Positions 47,006 to 55,789 of a stretch of DNA of 64,000 bases are shown one piece after another. This DNA is from Streptomyces sp. NBC_00094. Its GTDB lineage: Bacteria > Actinomycetota > Actinomycetes > Streptomycetales > Streptomycetaceae. Position 1 is the first letter of the stretch. Each line of letters starts with the position of its first letter. Position numbers and translations under genes: made by a program. The stretch covers positions 4,407,501 to 4,471,500 of the forward strand of contig NZ_JAPEMB010000001.1 in assembly GCF_026343125.1 (NCBI RefSeq). Direction: 5' to 3'. Below the pieces are notes generated by a model. That model saw only the letters and a list, made by a program, of their open reading frames with translations. It was not told where the DNA came from and made no database searches.

Positions 47006-47120
47006 ACATCTACGGGTGCCATCGACGCGGGCGGTCGGTCGAGTCCAGGCGAGGGCGGGCGCGGGCGCACGGAGTGAAATGCGGATGCCGGCTCCCGGGC
47101 CTGGCGGGCAGGATCGCGTC

Positions 47121-47573
47121 ATGTCGACCGATGTCAGTGGAATGATCGAGTGCCGGCCAGGGGCCCGGCTGTGGGGTCCGGACGATGAGGACACAGTCTG
47201 GGAAGCGGGCATCGACCTCTTCCTGCTGAACAGGGGCAACGCCTACGACGGCTTGGCCTGCCTCTTCGGAGTCCGAAACTACTTCGGCTTCCGCCCGCTT
47301 GCTGAGGACCGCGGCTTCCCGGATGACGCGTCGGAAGGGTTGTGTCGTGAGTACGCCGACTACGGCGGCCCCCGCTACGTACACGGGACGACATGGCTGA
47401 CCTGGGCCGAGCTGTCCGCTACGGACTGGCAGGAGACGGACGACTCCGGCACACGAAGCCGCGCATCAGCCGCAGGGCCCGACACCGGCTGGGGTCCGGT
47501 CTGGAGCGTCATGCGCATCCTCGGCGAAGTCCACGGCGCGGAGAACGTGCGTCTCGTCGTCTGGTTTCACTGA
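47121..47573 (+). CDS. Conserved hypothetical protein
   Basis: A 150-residue cytosolic protein from ATG 47121 (GGCAGGATCG site). It has SGMIECRPGARLWGPDDEDTVWEAGIDLFLLN at its start and the repeated pattern GNAYDGLACLFGVRNYFGFRPLAEDRGFPDDAS. The C-terminus WGPVWSVMRILGEVHGAENVRLVVWFH is strongly patterned. The regular codon use indicates a resident gene. The family is known to me only as a Streptomyces hypothetical. A fragment follows directly. Confidence 0.75.
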   Translation: MSTDVSGMIECRPGARLWGPDDEDTVWEAGIDLFLLNRGNAYDGLACLFGVRNYFGFRPLAEDRGFPDDASEGLCREYADYGGPRYVHGTTWLTWAELSATDWQETDDSGTRSRASAAGPDTGWGPVWSVMRILGEVHGAENVRLVVWFH

Positions 47574-47665
47574 CCCGACTCCATGCCGCGCAGGTCGAGG
47601 CCCTGTCCCAGCGGGTACTGAAGGAGATCGACGGCGGCGTCTGGCTTGTGGTCGAACTCCGCTGA
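47574..47665 (+). pseudogene. C-terminal fragment of an unknown protein
   Basis: A frame different from the preceding gene reads TRLHAAQVEALSQRVLKEIDGGVWLVVELR and a TGA at 47663. It has normal Streptomyces codon bias but no start, so it may be the tail of a broken gene or a chance frame. Confidence 0.3.
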
Positions 47666-47732
47666 AAGGTAGGGGAGTACGGCGCTGTGGAATGCCGGAT
47701 CCGCACGGGGGTGGGGCCCCTATGCTGCGGCG

Positions 47733-48323
47733 GTGACCATACCCTCCGAGCCCGTCGTGCCGGCCCAGCCCGCCGCGACCTCGCGTCTCGCCTTCGCCGC
47801 CGCGATCGCGCTGATCGTCGTCACCCTGGCCGCCTTCTGGACGTGGCGGTGGTGGGACGGCAAGCAGGAGGGCGAGTTCGCGGCCGACCCGAAGCCGTTC
47901 TGCAGTCTCGTCACCCCCGAGACGATCCACCGTCTCGTGCCCGAGTCGTACGGCGGACGCGAGGACGTGGCGTCCTGTACCTGGTCCGCCCCGCGCGAGA
48001 AGGGGAAGTACCGGGCCAACGTCCATCTCTTCGCCAGCCGCCTCAACGTCGAACTTGCCGAAGAGGACATGCGCGAGCAGCGCGCCGACGGTGAACTGGG
48101 CTGGGAGAAGGGCACCCAGGAGGACCTGCTCGGCCTCGGCGACGAAGCCTTTCTCCGTTTCAGCCCGCCCGTACCCGGCAAGAACATCACCGCTCAGGTC
48201 GTCTTCCGCCGCAGCAACGTGATGATCTACCTGGCCTACGCGCGCAGCGACGACGACCGGGCGGCCGCCCGTGCCGGAGCCGTCGACGCCGCCCGCGAGG
48301 CAGCCGCCCTCCTCAAGCCCTGA
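47733..48323 (+). CDS. Single-helix membrane protein, unknown function
   Basis: A 196-residue protein. One transmembrane helix (about 18-42, RLAFAAAIALIVVTLAAFWTWRWW) anchors an external domain with two cysteines (PFCSLV and ASCTWS) and a ValPheArgArg core. It resembles the DUF3558-like solute-binding-like lipoproteins in layout but has no lipobox. TATGCT (47721-47726) ends 6 nt before GTG 47733, a leaderless pattern. It is convergent with the oxidoreductase gene. Confidence 0.7.
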   Translation: MTIPSEPVVPAQPAATSRLAFAAAIALIVVTLAAFWTWRWWDGKQEGEFAADPKPFCSLVTPETIHRLVPESYGGREDVASCTWSAPREKGKYRANVHLFASRLNVELAEEDMREQRADGELGWEKGTQEDLLGLGDEAFLRFSPPVPGKNITAQVVFRRSNVMIYLAYARSDDDRAAARAGAVDAAREAAALLKP

Positions 48324-48362
48324 CTTCTGTACGTGGGTTGCCTCCCCCGCCGGCCTTCCCCG

Positions 48363-49754
48363 TCAGTGGCGGCCCGTGACCTTGTCCGCGAGGACCGCCA
48401 CCTGGTCCGTCTTCGCGCTGTGGCCCGTGAGTTCGCGGCGGTCCGCGCCTCGGAACGCCGCGTACATCGTCTGGACCGCGAGCCAGCGCAGCGGTTCGGG
48501 TTCCCACTTGCGGACCTTGTGGTTCACCCAGGGCAGTGCCGTGAGGTCCGTCGGGCCCGACTGGCCCGAGTCCTGCTGGATCAGGTCGCGCAGGGTGCGG
48601 GCCGCCAGGTTGGCGGTGGCGACGCCCGAGCCGACGTAACCGCCCGCCCAGCCCAGGCCCGTCGAGCGGTCCAGGGTGACCGTGGCGCACCAGTCGCGCG
48701 GGACGCCGAGGACGCCGGACCAGGCGTGGTCGACCCGGACGCCGGCGAGCTGGGGGAAGAAGCGGACCAGGATCTCGCGGAGGGCCTCGATGCTCTGGGG
48801 CTGCGTGCGGCCGTCGTTGTCCGTCTTCGAGCCGTAGCGGTACGGGACTCCCCGGCCGCCCAGCGCGATCCGGCCGTCCGCCGTGCGCTGCGCGTACATG
48901 TAGGCGTGCGCCATGTCCCCGAGGGTCTCGCGGCCCTCCCAGCCGATCGACTCCCACTGGGCGTCCGTGAGCGGCTCGGTGGCGATCATGGAGGAGTTCA
49001 TGGGCAGCCAGGTGCGGCGCTGGCCGGCGAGGGAGGCCGTGAAGCCCTCCGTGCATCGCAGGACGTACGGGGCGCGGACCGTGCCGTACGGGGTGATCGC
49101 GTGCTTCGGCTTGATCTCCGTGACCGGGGTCGACTCGTGGATCGTCACGCCGAGGGACTCCACGACCGCTGCCAGGCCCTTGACCAGTTTCACCGGGTGC
49201 AGACGGGCGCCGTGCGGCGTCCACGACGAGCCGACCGCGCCGGTCACGCGCACGCGGGCGGCGGTCTCGCGGGCTCCGTAGAGTTCGCGGTCCGATTCGC
49301 CGAAGGTGAGTTCGGTGGCGTGGAAGTCCTTCAGGCGGGCTAGTTGGGCCGGGGTGAGGGCTACTTCCAGGACGCCTCCGCGGTGCTGGTCCGCCTCGAT
49401 CTTCTCCGTCTCGCAGACGTCCAGGACCTCGTCGACCGTGGCGTTCATGGCCTGCTGCAGGCGGACCGCCGCCTCGTGGCCGTGGAGCCTGGCGTAGCGG
49501 GCGCGCCCCGCGATGCCGTTGTAGAGCCAGCCGCCGTTCCGTCCGGAGGCGCCGTAGCCGCAGAACTTCGCTTCGAGGACCGTGATGTTGAGGAAGGGGA
49601 CGGCCTTCTTGAGGTAGTAGGCGGTCCACAGGCCTGTGTAGCCGCCGCCGACGATGCAGACGTCCGCCGTGGTGTCTCCGGGGAGTGGTTCGCGGGGCGC
49701 GGGGGCGCCCTCCTGTGCGTACCAGAACGAAATGCCGCCGTTGACCGTACTCAT
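48363..49754 (-). CDS. DAO-family FAD oxidoreductase (gamma-glutamylputrescine oxidase-like)
   Basis: A 463-residue flavoprotein. The dinucleotide motif is VCIVGGGYTGLWTAYYLK (about 33-50), followed by LEAKFCGYGASGRNGGWL, typical of PuuB-like and other amine oxidases of the DAO fold. The C-terminus has AGGYVGSGVATANLAARTL. It oxidises a secondary amine or an amino acid to an imine; the substrate is not certain. ATG 49754 is the start. Confidence 0.88.
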   Translation of the reverse strand: MSTVNGGISFWYAQEGAPAPREPLPGDTTADVCIVGGGYTGLWTAYYLKKAVPFLNITVLEAKFCGYGASGRNGGWLYNGIAGRARYARLHGHEAAVRLQQAMNATVDEVLDVCETEKIEADQHRGGVLEVALTPAQLARLKDFHATELTFGESDRELYGARETAARVRVTGAVGSSWTPHGARLHPVKLVKGLAAVVESLGVTIHESTPVTEIKPKHAITPYGTVRAPYVLRCTEGFTASLAGQRRTWLPMNSSMIATEPLTDAQWESIGWEGRETLGDMAHAYMYAQRTADGRIALGGRGVPYRYGSKTDNDGRTQPQSIEALREILVRFFPQLAGVRVDHAWSGVLGVPRDWCATVTLDRSTGLGWAGGYVGSGVATANLAARTLRDLIQQDSGQSGPTDLTALPWVNHKVRKWEPEPLRWLAVQTMYAAFRGADRRELTGHSAKTDQVAVLADKVTGRH

Positions 49755-50056
49755 GTGTATCCCTCTTCCGGGTGCGTGGGCCGGACGTTACCGGGGGCCT
49801 CGAGCCTGTGGATACGGGTCTTTGGGCGGCCGCTCCCGGGCGGGCGCCTGCCTGGGTTCGAGGGTGCGGATTCCCGGTCGATCCCGCGTGGTCGCGGTGC
49901 GGATTTCGTTGCTGCGGGAGCGCCTCCCCTGGACCCGTCGCGTTGGTCCCATCGGGCTTGTTCGGGTGGGGTGTTCGGGGGCGTCATGGATCCGGGCGGT
50001 GTCACCGTGTACGTCGTCGACGGGACGGCGCGCCGCCGGACCCCTAGTCTCGGTGC
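49755..50056. other. 302-nt gap before the APH-like gene
   Basis: No gene is supported. The only visible element is a -10-like TAGTCT (50045-50050) ending 6 nt before GTG 50057. Confidence 0.6.
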
Positions 50057-50959
50057 GTGATTCACGTACCCGAGGAACTCGCGCGGTCGCAGGCGAAGTG
50101 CAACGGTGAGGCGGGGCGGGCGTTCGTCGCCGGGCTGCCGGGGCGGGCCGAGGAGTTCCTCGGCCGGTGGGGGCTGGAGGTCACCGGGCCCTCGATGTAC
50201 GGCGCGGCCTCGCTGGTGCTGCCCGTGCGGCGGGTCGCCGACGGCACGCGTGCGGCGCTGAAGATGCAGCTCCTGGACGAGGAGACCGCCGGGGAGCCCG
50301 ACGGTCTGCGGGTGTGGGACGGGGCGGGCGTCGTGCGGTTGCTCGACCATGACCCCGGGACCGGGACGATGCTCCTCGAGTGGCTCGACGCCGCCCGGCC
50401 GTTGTCCTCCGTCGCGGAGACCTCGGGCGTCCGGGAGGCCCTGCGGATCGTGGCGGGGCTGCTCGCCCGGCTCGTGGCGGTCCCCGCGCCCCCGGGGCTG
50501 CGGACGCTCGGTGACATCGCCGCCGGGATGCCGGCGGCGGTGCCGGAGGCGGCCGGCCGGCTCGGTACGGAGGACGCGGCCGTCCTGCGGGAGTGCGCCG
50601 CGGCCGTACGGGACGTGGCCGGCGAGCCGGGGGACCGGCTGCTGCACTGGGACCTCCACCTGGACAACGTCCTCGCGGCCGAACGCGAGCCCTGGCTGGC
50701 GATCGACCCCAAGCCCCTCGCCGGGGACCCGGGGTTCGAGCTCCTGCCGGCCCTGATGGACCGGTTCGATCCCGATCCGGGCGAGGCGCTGTGGCGGTTC
50801 GACCTGCTGGCCGAGGTCGTCGGGGACCGGCGGCGGGCGGTGGCGTGGACGCTCGGCCGCGTGCTGCAGAACGGGCTCTGGGACGTCGAGGACGGCGAAC
50901 CGGAGCTGGACGCCGAACAGGTGGCGCTCGCGCGAATCCTGCTGGCCAGAAGGGCCTGA
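50057..50959 (+). CDS. APH(6)/hydroxyurea-type phosphotransferase
   Basis: A 300-residue kinase-like protein of the streptomycin-6/hydroxyurea phosphotransferase family. The catalytic loop LLHWDLHLDNVLA (about 195-207) and the metal motif LAIDPKPLAGDPGFELLP (about 214-231) are intact. Homologues inactivate streptomycin or hydroxyurea; some are housekeeping. A GNAT gene follows 18 nt later and may be co-transcribed. The substrate cannot be read from sequence. Confidence 0.85.
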   Translation: MIHVPEELARSQAKCNGEAGRAFVAGLPGRAEEFLGRWGLEVTGPSMYGAASLVLPVRRVADGTRAALKMQLLDEETAGEPDGLRVWDGAGVVRLLDHDPGTGTMLLEWLDAARPLSSVAETSGVREALRIVAGLLARLVAVPAPPGLRTLGDIAAGMPAAVPEAAGRLGTEDAAVLRECAAAVRDVAGEPGDRLLHWDLHLDNVLAAEREPWLAIDPKPLAGDPGFELLPALMDRFDPDPGEALWRFDLLAEVVGDRRRAVAWTLGRVLQNGLWDVEDGEPELDAEQVALARILLARRA

Positions 50960-50977
50960 GCGAGGCAGGCTGGCCCC

Positions 50978-51460
50978 ATGATCCGTACCGCCACGCCCGC
51001 CGATGTCCCCGTCGTCTTCGCCATGATCCGCGACCTCGCGGAGTACGAGAAGGCCCTCCACGAGGTCCGTACGACCACGGACCAGCTCCACGAGGCCCTC
51101 TTCGGCGCCCACCCCGCCGCCTTCGCGCACATCGCGGAGACGGAGACCGGCGAGGTGGCCGGCTTCGCGCTCTGGTTCCTCAACTTCTCGACCTGGCGCG
51201 GGGTCCACGGCATCTACCTGGAGGACCTGTACGTCCGTCCGGAAGCGCGCGGCGGCGGCCACGGCAAGGCCCTGCTCCGTGAACTGGCCCGTATCTGCGT
51301 GGACCGCGGCTACGAGCGCCTGGAGTGGTCCGTCCTGAACTGGAACAAGCCGTCGATCGACTTCTACGAGTCCCTGGGCGCCCGCCCGCAGGACGAGTGG
51401 ACGGTCTACCGCCTCACGGACGGGGCGCTGGCGGAGCTCGGCGGGGCGGGAGTTCTCTAG
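50978..51460 (+). CDS. GNAT acetyltransferase (spermidine/diamine acetyltransferase-like)
   Basis: A 160-residue GNAT enzyme. The acetyl-CoA motif is LYVRPEARGGGHGKALLREL (about 86-105), and the family marker WSVLNWNKPSIDFYESLGARPQDEW is strong. It looks like SSAT-type diamine acetyltransferases. It begins 18 nt after the APH-like gene and has a GAGGCA-type site. Confidence 0.9.
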   Translation: MIRTATPADVPVVFAMIRDLAEYEKALHEVRTTTDQLHEALFGAHPAAFAHIAETETGEVAGFALWFLNFSTWRGVHGIYLEDLYVRPEARGGGHGKALLRELARICVDRGYERLEWSVLNWNKPSIDFYESLGARPQDEWTVYRLTDGALAELGGAGVL

Positions 51461-51541
51461 GGGGTGTTCGGCGCCTCGTGGCCGGGTCCGCGGAACCGGG
51501 CCCGCGCGGGAGTGGTGTCGGAAGTGTTGTAGGAAGGGGCC

Positions 51542-51871
51542 ATGGATATCGAGCAGCGGTTTCAGCGGATCACCGACTTCATCGAGGCGCGCCTGACGCC
51601 CCTCTTCGACCCCGCGAACGGGAAGGACCACGGGTTCGGGATGGACGACACCTCCCGTGCCCTGCGCGCCCTGCGCTACACGGTGCAGGCCGCCTCGGCG
51701 GTGAAGGGGCTCGTGGAGAAGCGGGAGTCGGCGCCGGAGCTGCGGCCCGTGGTCGACCAGGCTCTCGAGCACAACTGGGACGTGCTGCGCTCCGCCGCCC
51801 GGATGTGGGAGGACCACGCCGACTTCCAGAAGGAGTTCAAGGCGCATTCCTGGGACGTCATCGGCGTCTGA
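51542..51871 (+). CDS. Small helical protein, unknown function
   Basis: A 109-residue cytosolic protein from ATG 51542 with a GGAAGGGG site. It is predicted all-helical (MDIEQRFQRITDFIEARLTPLF at its start). The tail contains WEDHADFQKEFKAHSWDVIGV. No domain recognised. It is convergent with the MDR oxidoreductase gene, and a 34-bp repeat separates them. Confidence 0.6.
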   Translation: MDIEQRFQRITDFIEARLTPLFDPANGKDHGFGMDDTSRALRALRYTVQAASAVKGLVEKRESAPELRPVVDQALEHNWDVLRSAARMWEDHADFQKEFKAHSWDVIGV

Positions 51872-51876
51872 GCGGC

Positions 51877-52014
51877 GCGAGGTCTGCGGGATCAGGACCG
51901 CCTTGTCCCCGCGACGTCTGCGGGATCAGGACCGCCTTGTCCCCGCGACGTCTGCGGGATCAGGACCACCTTGCCCCCCCGCGACGTCTACGGGATCAGG
52001 ACCACCTTGCCCGT
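51877..52014 (-). repeat. MDR oxidoreductase 3' end repeated four times
   Basis: The 34-nt unit GCGACGTCTGCGGGATCAGG onward occurs at 51877, 51911, 51945 and 51981. The last copy is the real coding end with its stop (51988). In the other copies the stop triplet has changed from TAG to CAG (reverse strand). Confidence 0.9.
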
Positions 52015-52986
52015 CGTGCCCCGGATCTCCAGGGCGCGGTGGGCCTTCGCCGCGTCCGCCAGGGGGAAGCGGTGGACGGCCGGGCGCAGCGTGCGGTCGG
52101 CCGCGGCGGCGAGGGCGGCGAGTTCGAGGGTGCGGATGTCGCCGCCCGCCTTCCGGATCATGACGGGGCCGAGGACGGACTCCGAGGTGATGCCCCGGGC
52201 CGCGAGTTCCTCCGCGGTGTACGTCAGCGGCTCGCCGTCGTGGAGGCCCGCGCCCGACCAGCCGAACACGAGGTGCTGTCCGCCCTCGCCGAGCAGGTCG
52301 ACGGCGGCGCGGCCGGTGTCGCCGCCGACCGAGTCGAAGACGACGGTCGCGGTGCGCCCGCCGAGGTACGCGCGGACCTTCTCCGGCCAGTCCGGTTCCT
52401 TGTAGTCGACGGCCAGGTCGGCGCCGTTGTCCTCGACGAGGGCGACCTTCGCGGGGCCGCCGGCCAGGCCGACGACGGTCGCGCCGGCGTTCTTCGCGTA
52501 CTGGACGAGCAGGGTGCCGATGCCGCCCGCGGCGGCCGGGACGATCGCGACCGAGCCGGGGCCGAGTTCGGTGAACAGCAGGATGCCCAGGGTCGTGCGG
52601 CCGGTGCCGATCATGGCGACGGCCTCCGCCTCGCCGAGGTGGTCGGGCAGGGCGTGCAGACGGTCCGCGTCGGTGACGGCGAGCTCCGCGTACCCTCCGG
52701 GGACCATGCCGAGGTGGGCGACGACCCTCGTGCCGAGCCAGGACGGGTCGGTGCCCTCGCCGAGGGCGTCGACGGTGCCGGCGACCTCGCGGCCGGGGAT
52801 CGTGGGGAGTGCGGCGGGGGCGGGGAAGGGGCCCGTCATCCCCTGGCGGAGCGCGGTGTCGAGGAGGTGCACGCCGGCGGCCGCGACGCGGACGCGGACC
52901 TGGCCGGGGGCCGGTACGGGGTCGGCCGTCTCCTCGTAGGTGAGGTTCTCGGCCGGGCCGAAGGCGTGGAGGCGGACGGCGTGCAT
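51988..52986 (-). CDS. MDR/quinone oxidoreductase-type NADPH-dependent enzyme
   Basis: A 332-residue medium-chain reductase of the quinone oxidoreductase branch. It has the NADPH motif TVVGLAGGPAKVALVEDNGADLAV (about 172-195) and the AAAGGIGTLLVQYAKNAGA glycine-rich loop (about 153-171). It lacks zinc-ligand cysteines, as quinone oxidoreductases do. ATG 52986 is the start. Its last 24 nt are part of the 34-bp repeat. Substrate unknown. Confidence 0.88.
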   Translation of the reverse strand: MHAVRLHAFGPAENLTYEETADPVPAPGQVRVRVAAAGVHLLDTALRQGMTGPFPAPAALPTIPGREVAGTVDALGEGTDPSWLGTRVVAHLGMVPGGYAELAVTDADRLHALPDHLGEAEAVAMIGTGRTTLGILLFTELGPGSVAIVPAAAGGIGTLLVQYAKNAGATVVGLAGGPAKVALVEDNGADLAVDYKEPDWPEKVRAYLGGRTATVVFDSVGGDTGRAAVDLLGEGGQHLVFGWSGAGLHDGEPLTYTAEELAARGITSESVLGPVMIRKAGGDIRTLELAALAAAADRTLRPAVHRFPLADAAKAHRALEIRGTTGKVVLIP

Positions 52987-53040
52987 GACGGTTCCCCTGT
53001 CGTCGTACGGGTGGCTTCTTCCGTGACAGAGCCTCCGCCC

Positions 53041-54204
53041 TCAAGCGTGCTTGAGGTCAAGCCGCTCCGCGCGGACGGCCAGTGACACCGCCTCTATCGC
53101 GCTCGTGAACGACACCTCCGACAGCACTCCGGGCGCCGCCACCTGGTCGCCCACCAGGTACACGCCGTCGCCCCGGTCGACCGCCGGCCGGTCGCGCCAG
53201 GTCGTGCCGGGCCGGTCCACCGCTCCCGTACGGCCTTGGGAGACGGACTCCCGCCGCCACACCGTCCGCTCGCGCCAGCCGGGGAAGCCGCGGTCGAGGA
53301 GCCGTTCCGCGTGGGCGACGCCGTCCGCCTTGGACTCGCCGGGGCCGATGGGCAGCTGGGCCTGGACCAGCTGCTGTCCGGCGGGGGCGAGCGAGGGGTC
53401 CTGCGCCGTGAACCGCTCGATCCAGCCGGGCGCGTCCAGGTCCGAGACGGCGAACGGGTCGCCCTTCCGGGTCCGCAGCGCCAGGTCGAGCAGGACCGTA
53501 CGGCCGCTTTCCCAGGTCAGTGACGGGTCGCCGAGGAGCCGGGCGGCGGCGGGCAGGGCGGTGGCGACGACCACCGGTCCCTCGCCGAGCGGCAGTCTGT
53601 CGACGCGGGACGAGGTCTCGATCCGTACGCCCATCTCCCAGGCGCGCGCGACCATCCGCTCGATCAGCTGACCCCAGCCGCCCCGGATGTAGTGGGCCTC
53701 GGGCGGCAGCGAGCCGGCCCGGTGCAGGCGCTCCTGCACGAAGCGGGCCGAGAGCGAGCCGGGGTCGTGGTGGAAGAGGGCGACCGCGCTGTAGGCGGCG
53801 GCCTCACGGGCGGTCCGCTCGCCGGCGAGGCCGGTGACCCAGGTGCGGAAGTCGAGGTCGACGGGGGCCTGCGTGGCGCCGCGGAGGGTCTGGCGCAGCA
53901 GGCCGAGCGGCGGGGTGCGGCGCAGGGCGCCGGCGCGGTGGAAGCGGAGGCGGAGGGCCTCGGCGGGCGGCAGCGGGGCGAGCGGGCCGAGGAGGCCGCG
54001 CTGCTTGAGCCAGGTCCAGTGGGGGCCGCCGCTGTAGAGGGCGTGCGGGCCTTCGTTGGTGCCGTACGGGCCTTCGGCGGTACGGGCCCGGCCACCGGGC
54101 GTCCGGTGGGCCTCGTGCACGGTCACCTTGGCGCCGGCCTCGGCGGCGGTGATCGCCGCGGTGAGCCCCGCGAAGCCGCCGCCGATGATCGTGAGCTTGC
54201 GCAT
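53041..54204 (-). CDS. FAD-dependent amine oxidase/desaturase-like protein
   Basis: A 387-residue flavoprotein. The N-terminal IIGGGFAGLTAAITAAEAGAKVTVHEAHRTPGGRA (about 5-40) is the FAD-binding motif of phytoene desaturase/protoporphyrinogen oxidase-like enzymes. The C-terminus has DGVYLVGDQVAAPGVLSEVSFTSAIEAV. No carotenoid or heme genes lie nearby, so the substrate is unknown. ATG 54204 is the start. Confidence 0.85.
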   Translation of the reverse strand: MRKLTIIGGGFAGLTAAITAAEAGAKVTVHEAHRTPGGRARTAEGPYGTNEGPHALYSGGPHWTWLKQRGLLGPLAPLPPAEALRLRFHRAGALRRTPPLGLLRQTLRGATQAPVDLDFRTWVTGLAGERTAREAAAYSAVALFHHDPGSLSARFVQERLHRAGSLPPEAHYIRGGWGQLIERMVARAWEMGVRIETSSRVDRLPLGEGPVVVATALPAAARLLGDPSLTWESGRTVLLDLALRTRKGDPFAVSDLDAPGWIERFTAQDPSLAPAGQQLVQAQLPIGPGESKADGVAHAERLLDRGFPGWRERTVWRRESVSQGRTGAVDRPGTTWRDRPAVDRGDGVYLVGDQVAAPGVLSEVSFTSAIEAVSLAVRAERLDLKHA

Positions 54205-54320
54205 GTCCGTCTCCCTCGTGTCCCGTTCCGTTCCCGGTCTCGGAGGGGGGACGGACGGCGGGGGCGTGTTTGTGACATCGGGGCGGGGGTGTTGTCAGTG
54301 GCGTGGATCACCATGGGGGC

Positions 54321-54989
54321 ATGGTGGCGAAGAGGAAGAACAAGGTGGCGGGGGCGCGGCGGCCGGAGGTGCGGCTGCCTCCCCTGGTGGCGTATGAGGG
54401 CGGGATCGAGCCGGACGGTGACTACGACGGGCTCGAACTGACCGGGCTCGACCTGACGGGTCAGTCGGGGGCGGGCGCGCGGTTCCTGGACTGCGCGCTG
54501 CGGGAGTGCGGGCTCGACGAGGCGCGGCTCACGGGGGCGCGGTTCCTCGACTCGGTGCTGACCGGGGTACGGGGTGTGGGCACGGACCTGGCCGGGGCGC
54601 AGCTGCGGGACGTGGAGCTCGTGGACGCGCGGCTCGGCGGGGCGCAGCTGCACGGAGCGGTGCTGGAGAGAGTCGTGGTGCGGGGCGGGAAGAGCGACTA
54701 CCTGAACCTGCGGGCGGCGAAGCTGAAGGACGTCGTCTTCGAGGGGTGCGTGCTGAGCGAGCCGGACTTCGGGGGCGCGGTGCTCGACCGGGTCGAGTTC
54801 GTGGACTGCGTGCTGACCGGGGCGGACTTCTCGGGGGCGCGGCTGAAGGACGTGGACCTGCGGGGCGTGCAGCGGCTGGAGATCGCGCGGGGGGTGGAGT
54901 CGCTGGGGGGTGCGGTGATCTCGACGGCGCAGCTCCTCGACCTGGCGCCGGTGCTCGCGGCCAGGCTGGGGGTGCGGGTGGAGGAGTGA
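54321..54989 (+). CDS. Pentapeptide-repeat protein
   Basis: A 222-residue protein. From about residue 50 to 185 it is a series of A(D/N)LxX pentapeptides (GLDLTGQ, GARFLDC, LDEARLTGARFLDS, GGAVLDRVEF, GADFSGARLKDVDL) that form a right-handed quadrilateral beta helix. Some pentapeptide proteins mimic DNA and protect gyrase, others are structural. I chose ATG 54321 with a G-rich site; GTG 54303 is possible. It is divergent from the flavoprotein. Confidence 0.88.
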   Translation: MVAKRKNKVAGARRPEVRLPPLVAYEGGIEPDGDYDGLELTGLDLTGQSGAGARFLDCALRECGLDEARLTGARFLDSVLTGVRGVGTDLAGAQLRDVELVDARLGGAQLHGAVLERVVVRGGKSDYLNLRAAKLKDVVFEGCVLSEPDFGGAVLDRVEFVDCVLTGADFSGARLKDVDLRGVQRLEIARGVESLGGAVISTAQLLDLAPVLAARLGVRVEE

Positions 54990-55010
54990 GGCGGGGCCGT
55001 CGCCAGGGGG

Positions 55011-55052
55011 GGGTGTCTTGCCGATCAGGCCGGGCTCGTCGGCAAGACGCCC
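55011..55052 (+). terminator. Terminator with TGTCTTGCCGATCAGGCCG motif
   Basis: GGGTGTCTTGCCGA (55011-55024) pairs with TCGGCAAGACGCCC (55039-55052), with one G-T pair. The loop TCAGGCCGGGCTCG includes a motif that recurs at 62011. Confidence 0.8.
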
Positions 55053-55091
55053 CTAGGGCCTGTCTGACAATTGGCGTCGGATAGGCCCTAG
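55053..55091 (-). terminator. Terminator with CTAGGGCCTGTC motif
   Basis: CTAGGGCCT (55053-55061) pairs with AGGCCCTAG (55083-55091), extended inward by wobble pairs. It directly follows the previous hairpin and serves the reverse-strand gene ending at 55088. Confidence 0.8.
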
Positions 55092-55588
55092 GGAAGGCGG
55101 GGGAAGCGGGCCTGGAGGGACCAGATCGCCGGGTTGTCGCCGAGGCCCTCGTGCATGTCGGTGAGGTCGGCGATCAGGTCGTGCAGGAAGTCGCGGGACT
55201 CGCGGCGCAGTGCGGCGTGGTTGAAGGTGACCGGCGGTTCGTCGCCCGGCATCCAGTCGGCCTCGACGTCGACCCAGCCGAAGCGGCGCTCGAAGAGCAT
55301 CCGGTCCGAGGACTCGGTGAAGTCGAGCTCCGCGTACTGCGGCTGCGCGGCGCGGCTGCCGCGCGGGTCCTGGTCGAGCTGCTCGACGATGTCGCACAGG
55401 GCCCAGGCGAAGTCGAGGACCGGCACCCATCCCCAGGCCGTGGACACCTCGCGGTCCGCCTCGGTGTCGGCGAGGTAGACGTCGCCGCAGAAGAGGTCGT
55501 GGCGCAGGGCGTGGACGTCCGCGCGGCGGTAGTCGGTCTGCGGCGGGTCGGGGAAGCGACGGGAGAGGGAGTAGCCGATGTCGAGCAC
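55088..55588 (-). CDS. Hypothetical acidic protein
   Basis: A 166-residue cytosolic protein from GTG 55588. It has DIGYSLSRRFPDPPQTDYRRADVHALRHDLFCGDVYL at its start and a TAWGWVPVLDFAWALCDIVEQL middle, rich in Asp and aromatic residues. I do not recognise a family. The upstream region contains a LuxR-type fragment, so the area has been rearranged. Confidence 0.6.
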   Translation of the reverse strand: MLDIGYSLSRRFPDPPQTDYRRADVHALRHDLFCGDVYLADTEADREVSTAWGWVPVLDFAWALCDIVEQLDQDPRGSRAAQPQYAELDFTESSDRMLFERRFGWVDVEADWMPGDEPPVTFNHAALRRESRDFLHDLIADLTDMHEGLGDNPAIWSLQARFPRLP

Positions 55589-55601
55589 GGGACCGATGGT
55601 G

Positions 55602-55712
55602 TCACGGCACCAGGCCCGCCTCGTACGCGAGGACCACGAGCTGCACCCGGTCGCGGGCGTCCAGCTTGCCGAGGAGGCGCGCGACGTGCGCCTTGGCGGT
55701 GGCCATGGTCGC
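55602..55712 (-). pseudogene. C-terminal fragment of a LuxR/NarL response regulator
   Basis: The reverse frame reads ATAKAHVARLLGKLDARDRVQLVVLAYEAGLVP and a TGA at 55602. This is the recognition helix and C-terminus of a NarL/FixJ HTH. All upstream receiver and HTH parts are gone. It is a gene remnant. Confidence 0.7.
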
Positions 55713-55772
55713 GGTCCACCGCCGGGACGTGTGAGGCGCCGCGCGAGGTCCACCGCCGGGACGTGTGAGGCG
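55713..55772 (-). repeat. 26-nt direct repeat next to the LuxR fragment
   Basis: GGTCCACCGCCGGGACGTGT plus six more bases occurs at 55713-55738 and again at 55747-55772, with a 34-nt period. Confidence 0.85.
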
Positions 55773-55789
55773 GGCGCGCCGGAGAGGGC

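Noticed and set aside
49751..51847. A 698-residue reverse frame across the APH-like, GNAT and helical protein genes
   Set aside because: It is an Arg/Pro/Gly-rich antisense frame without domain. The three forward genes have clear motifs.
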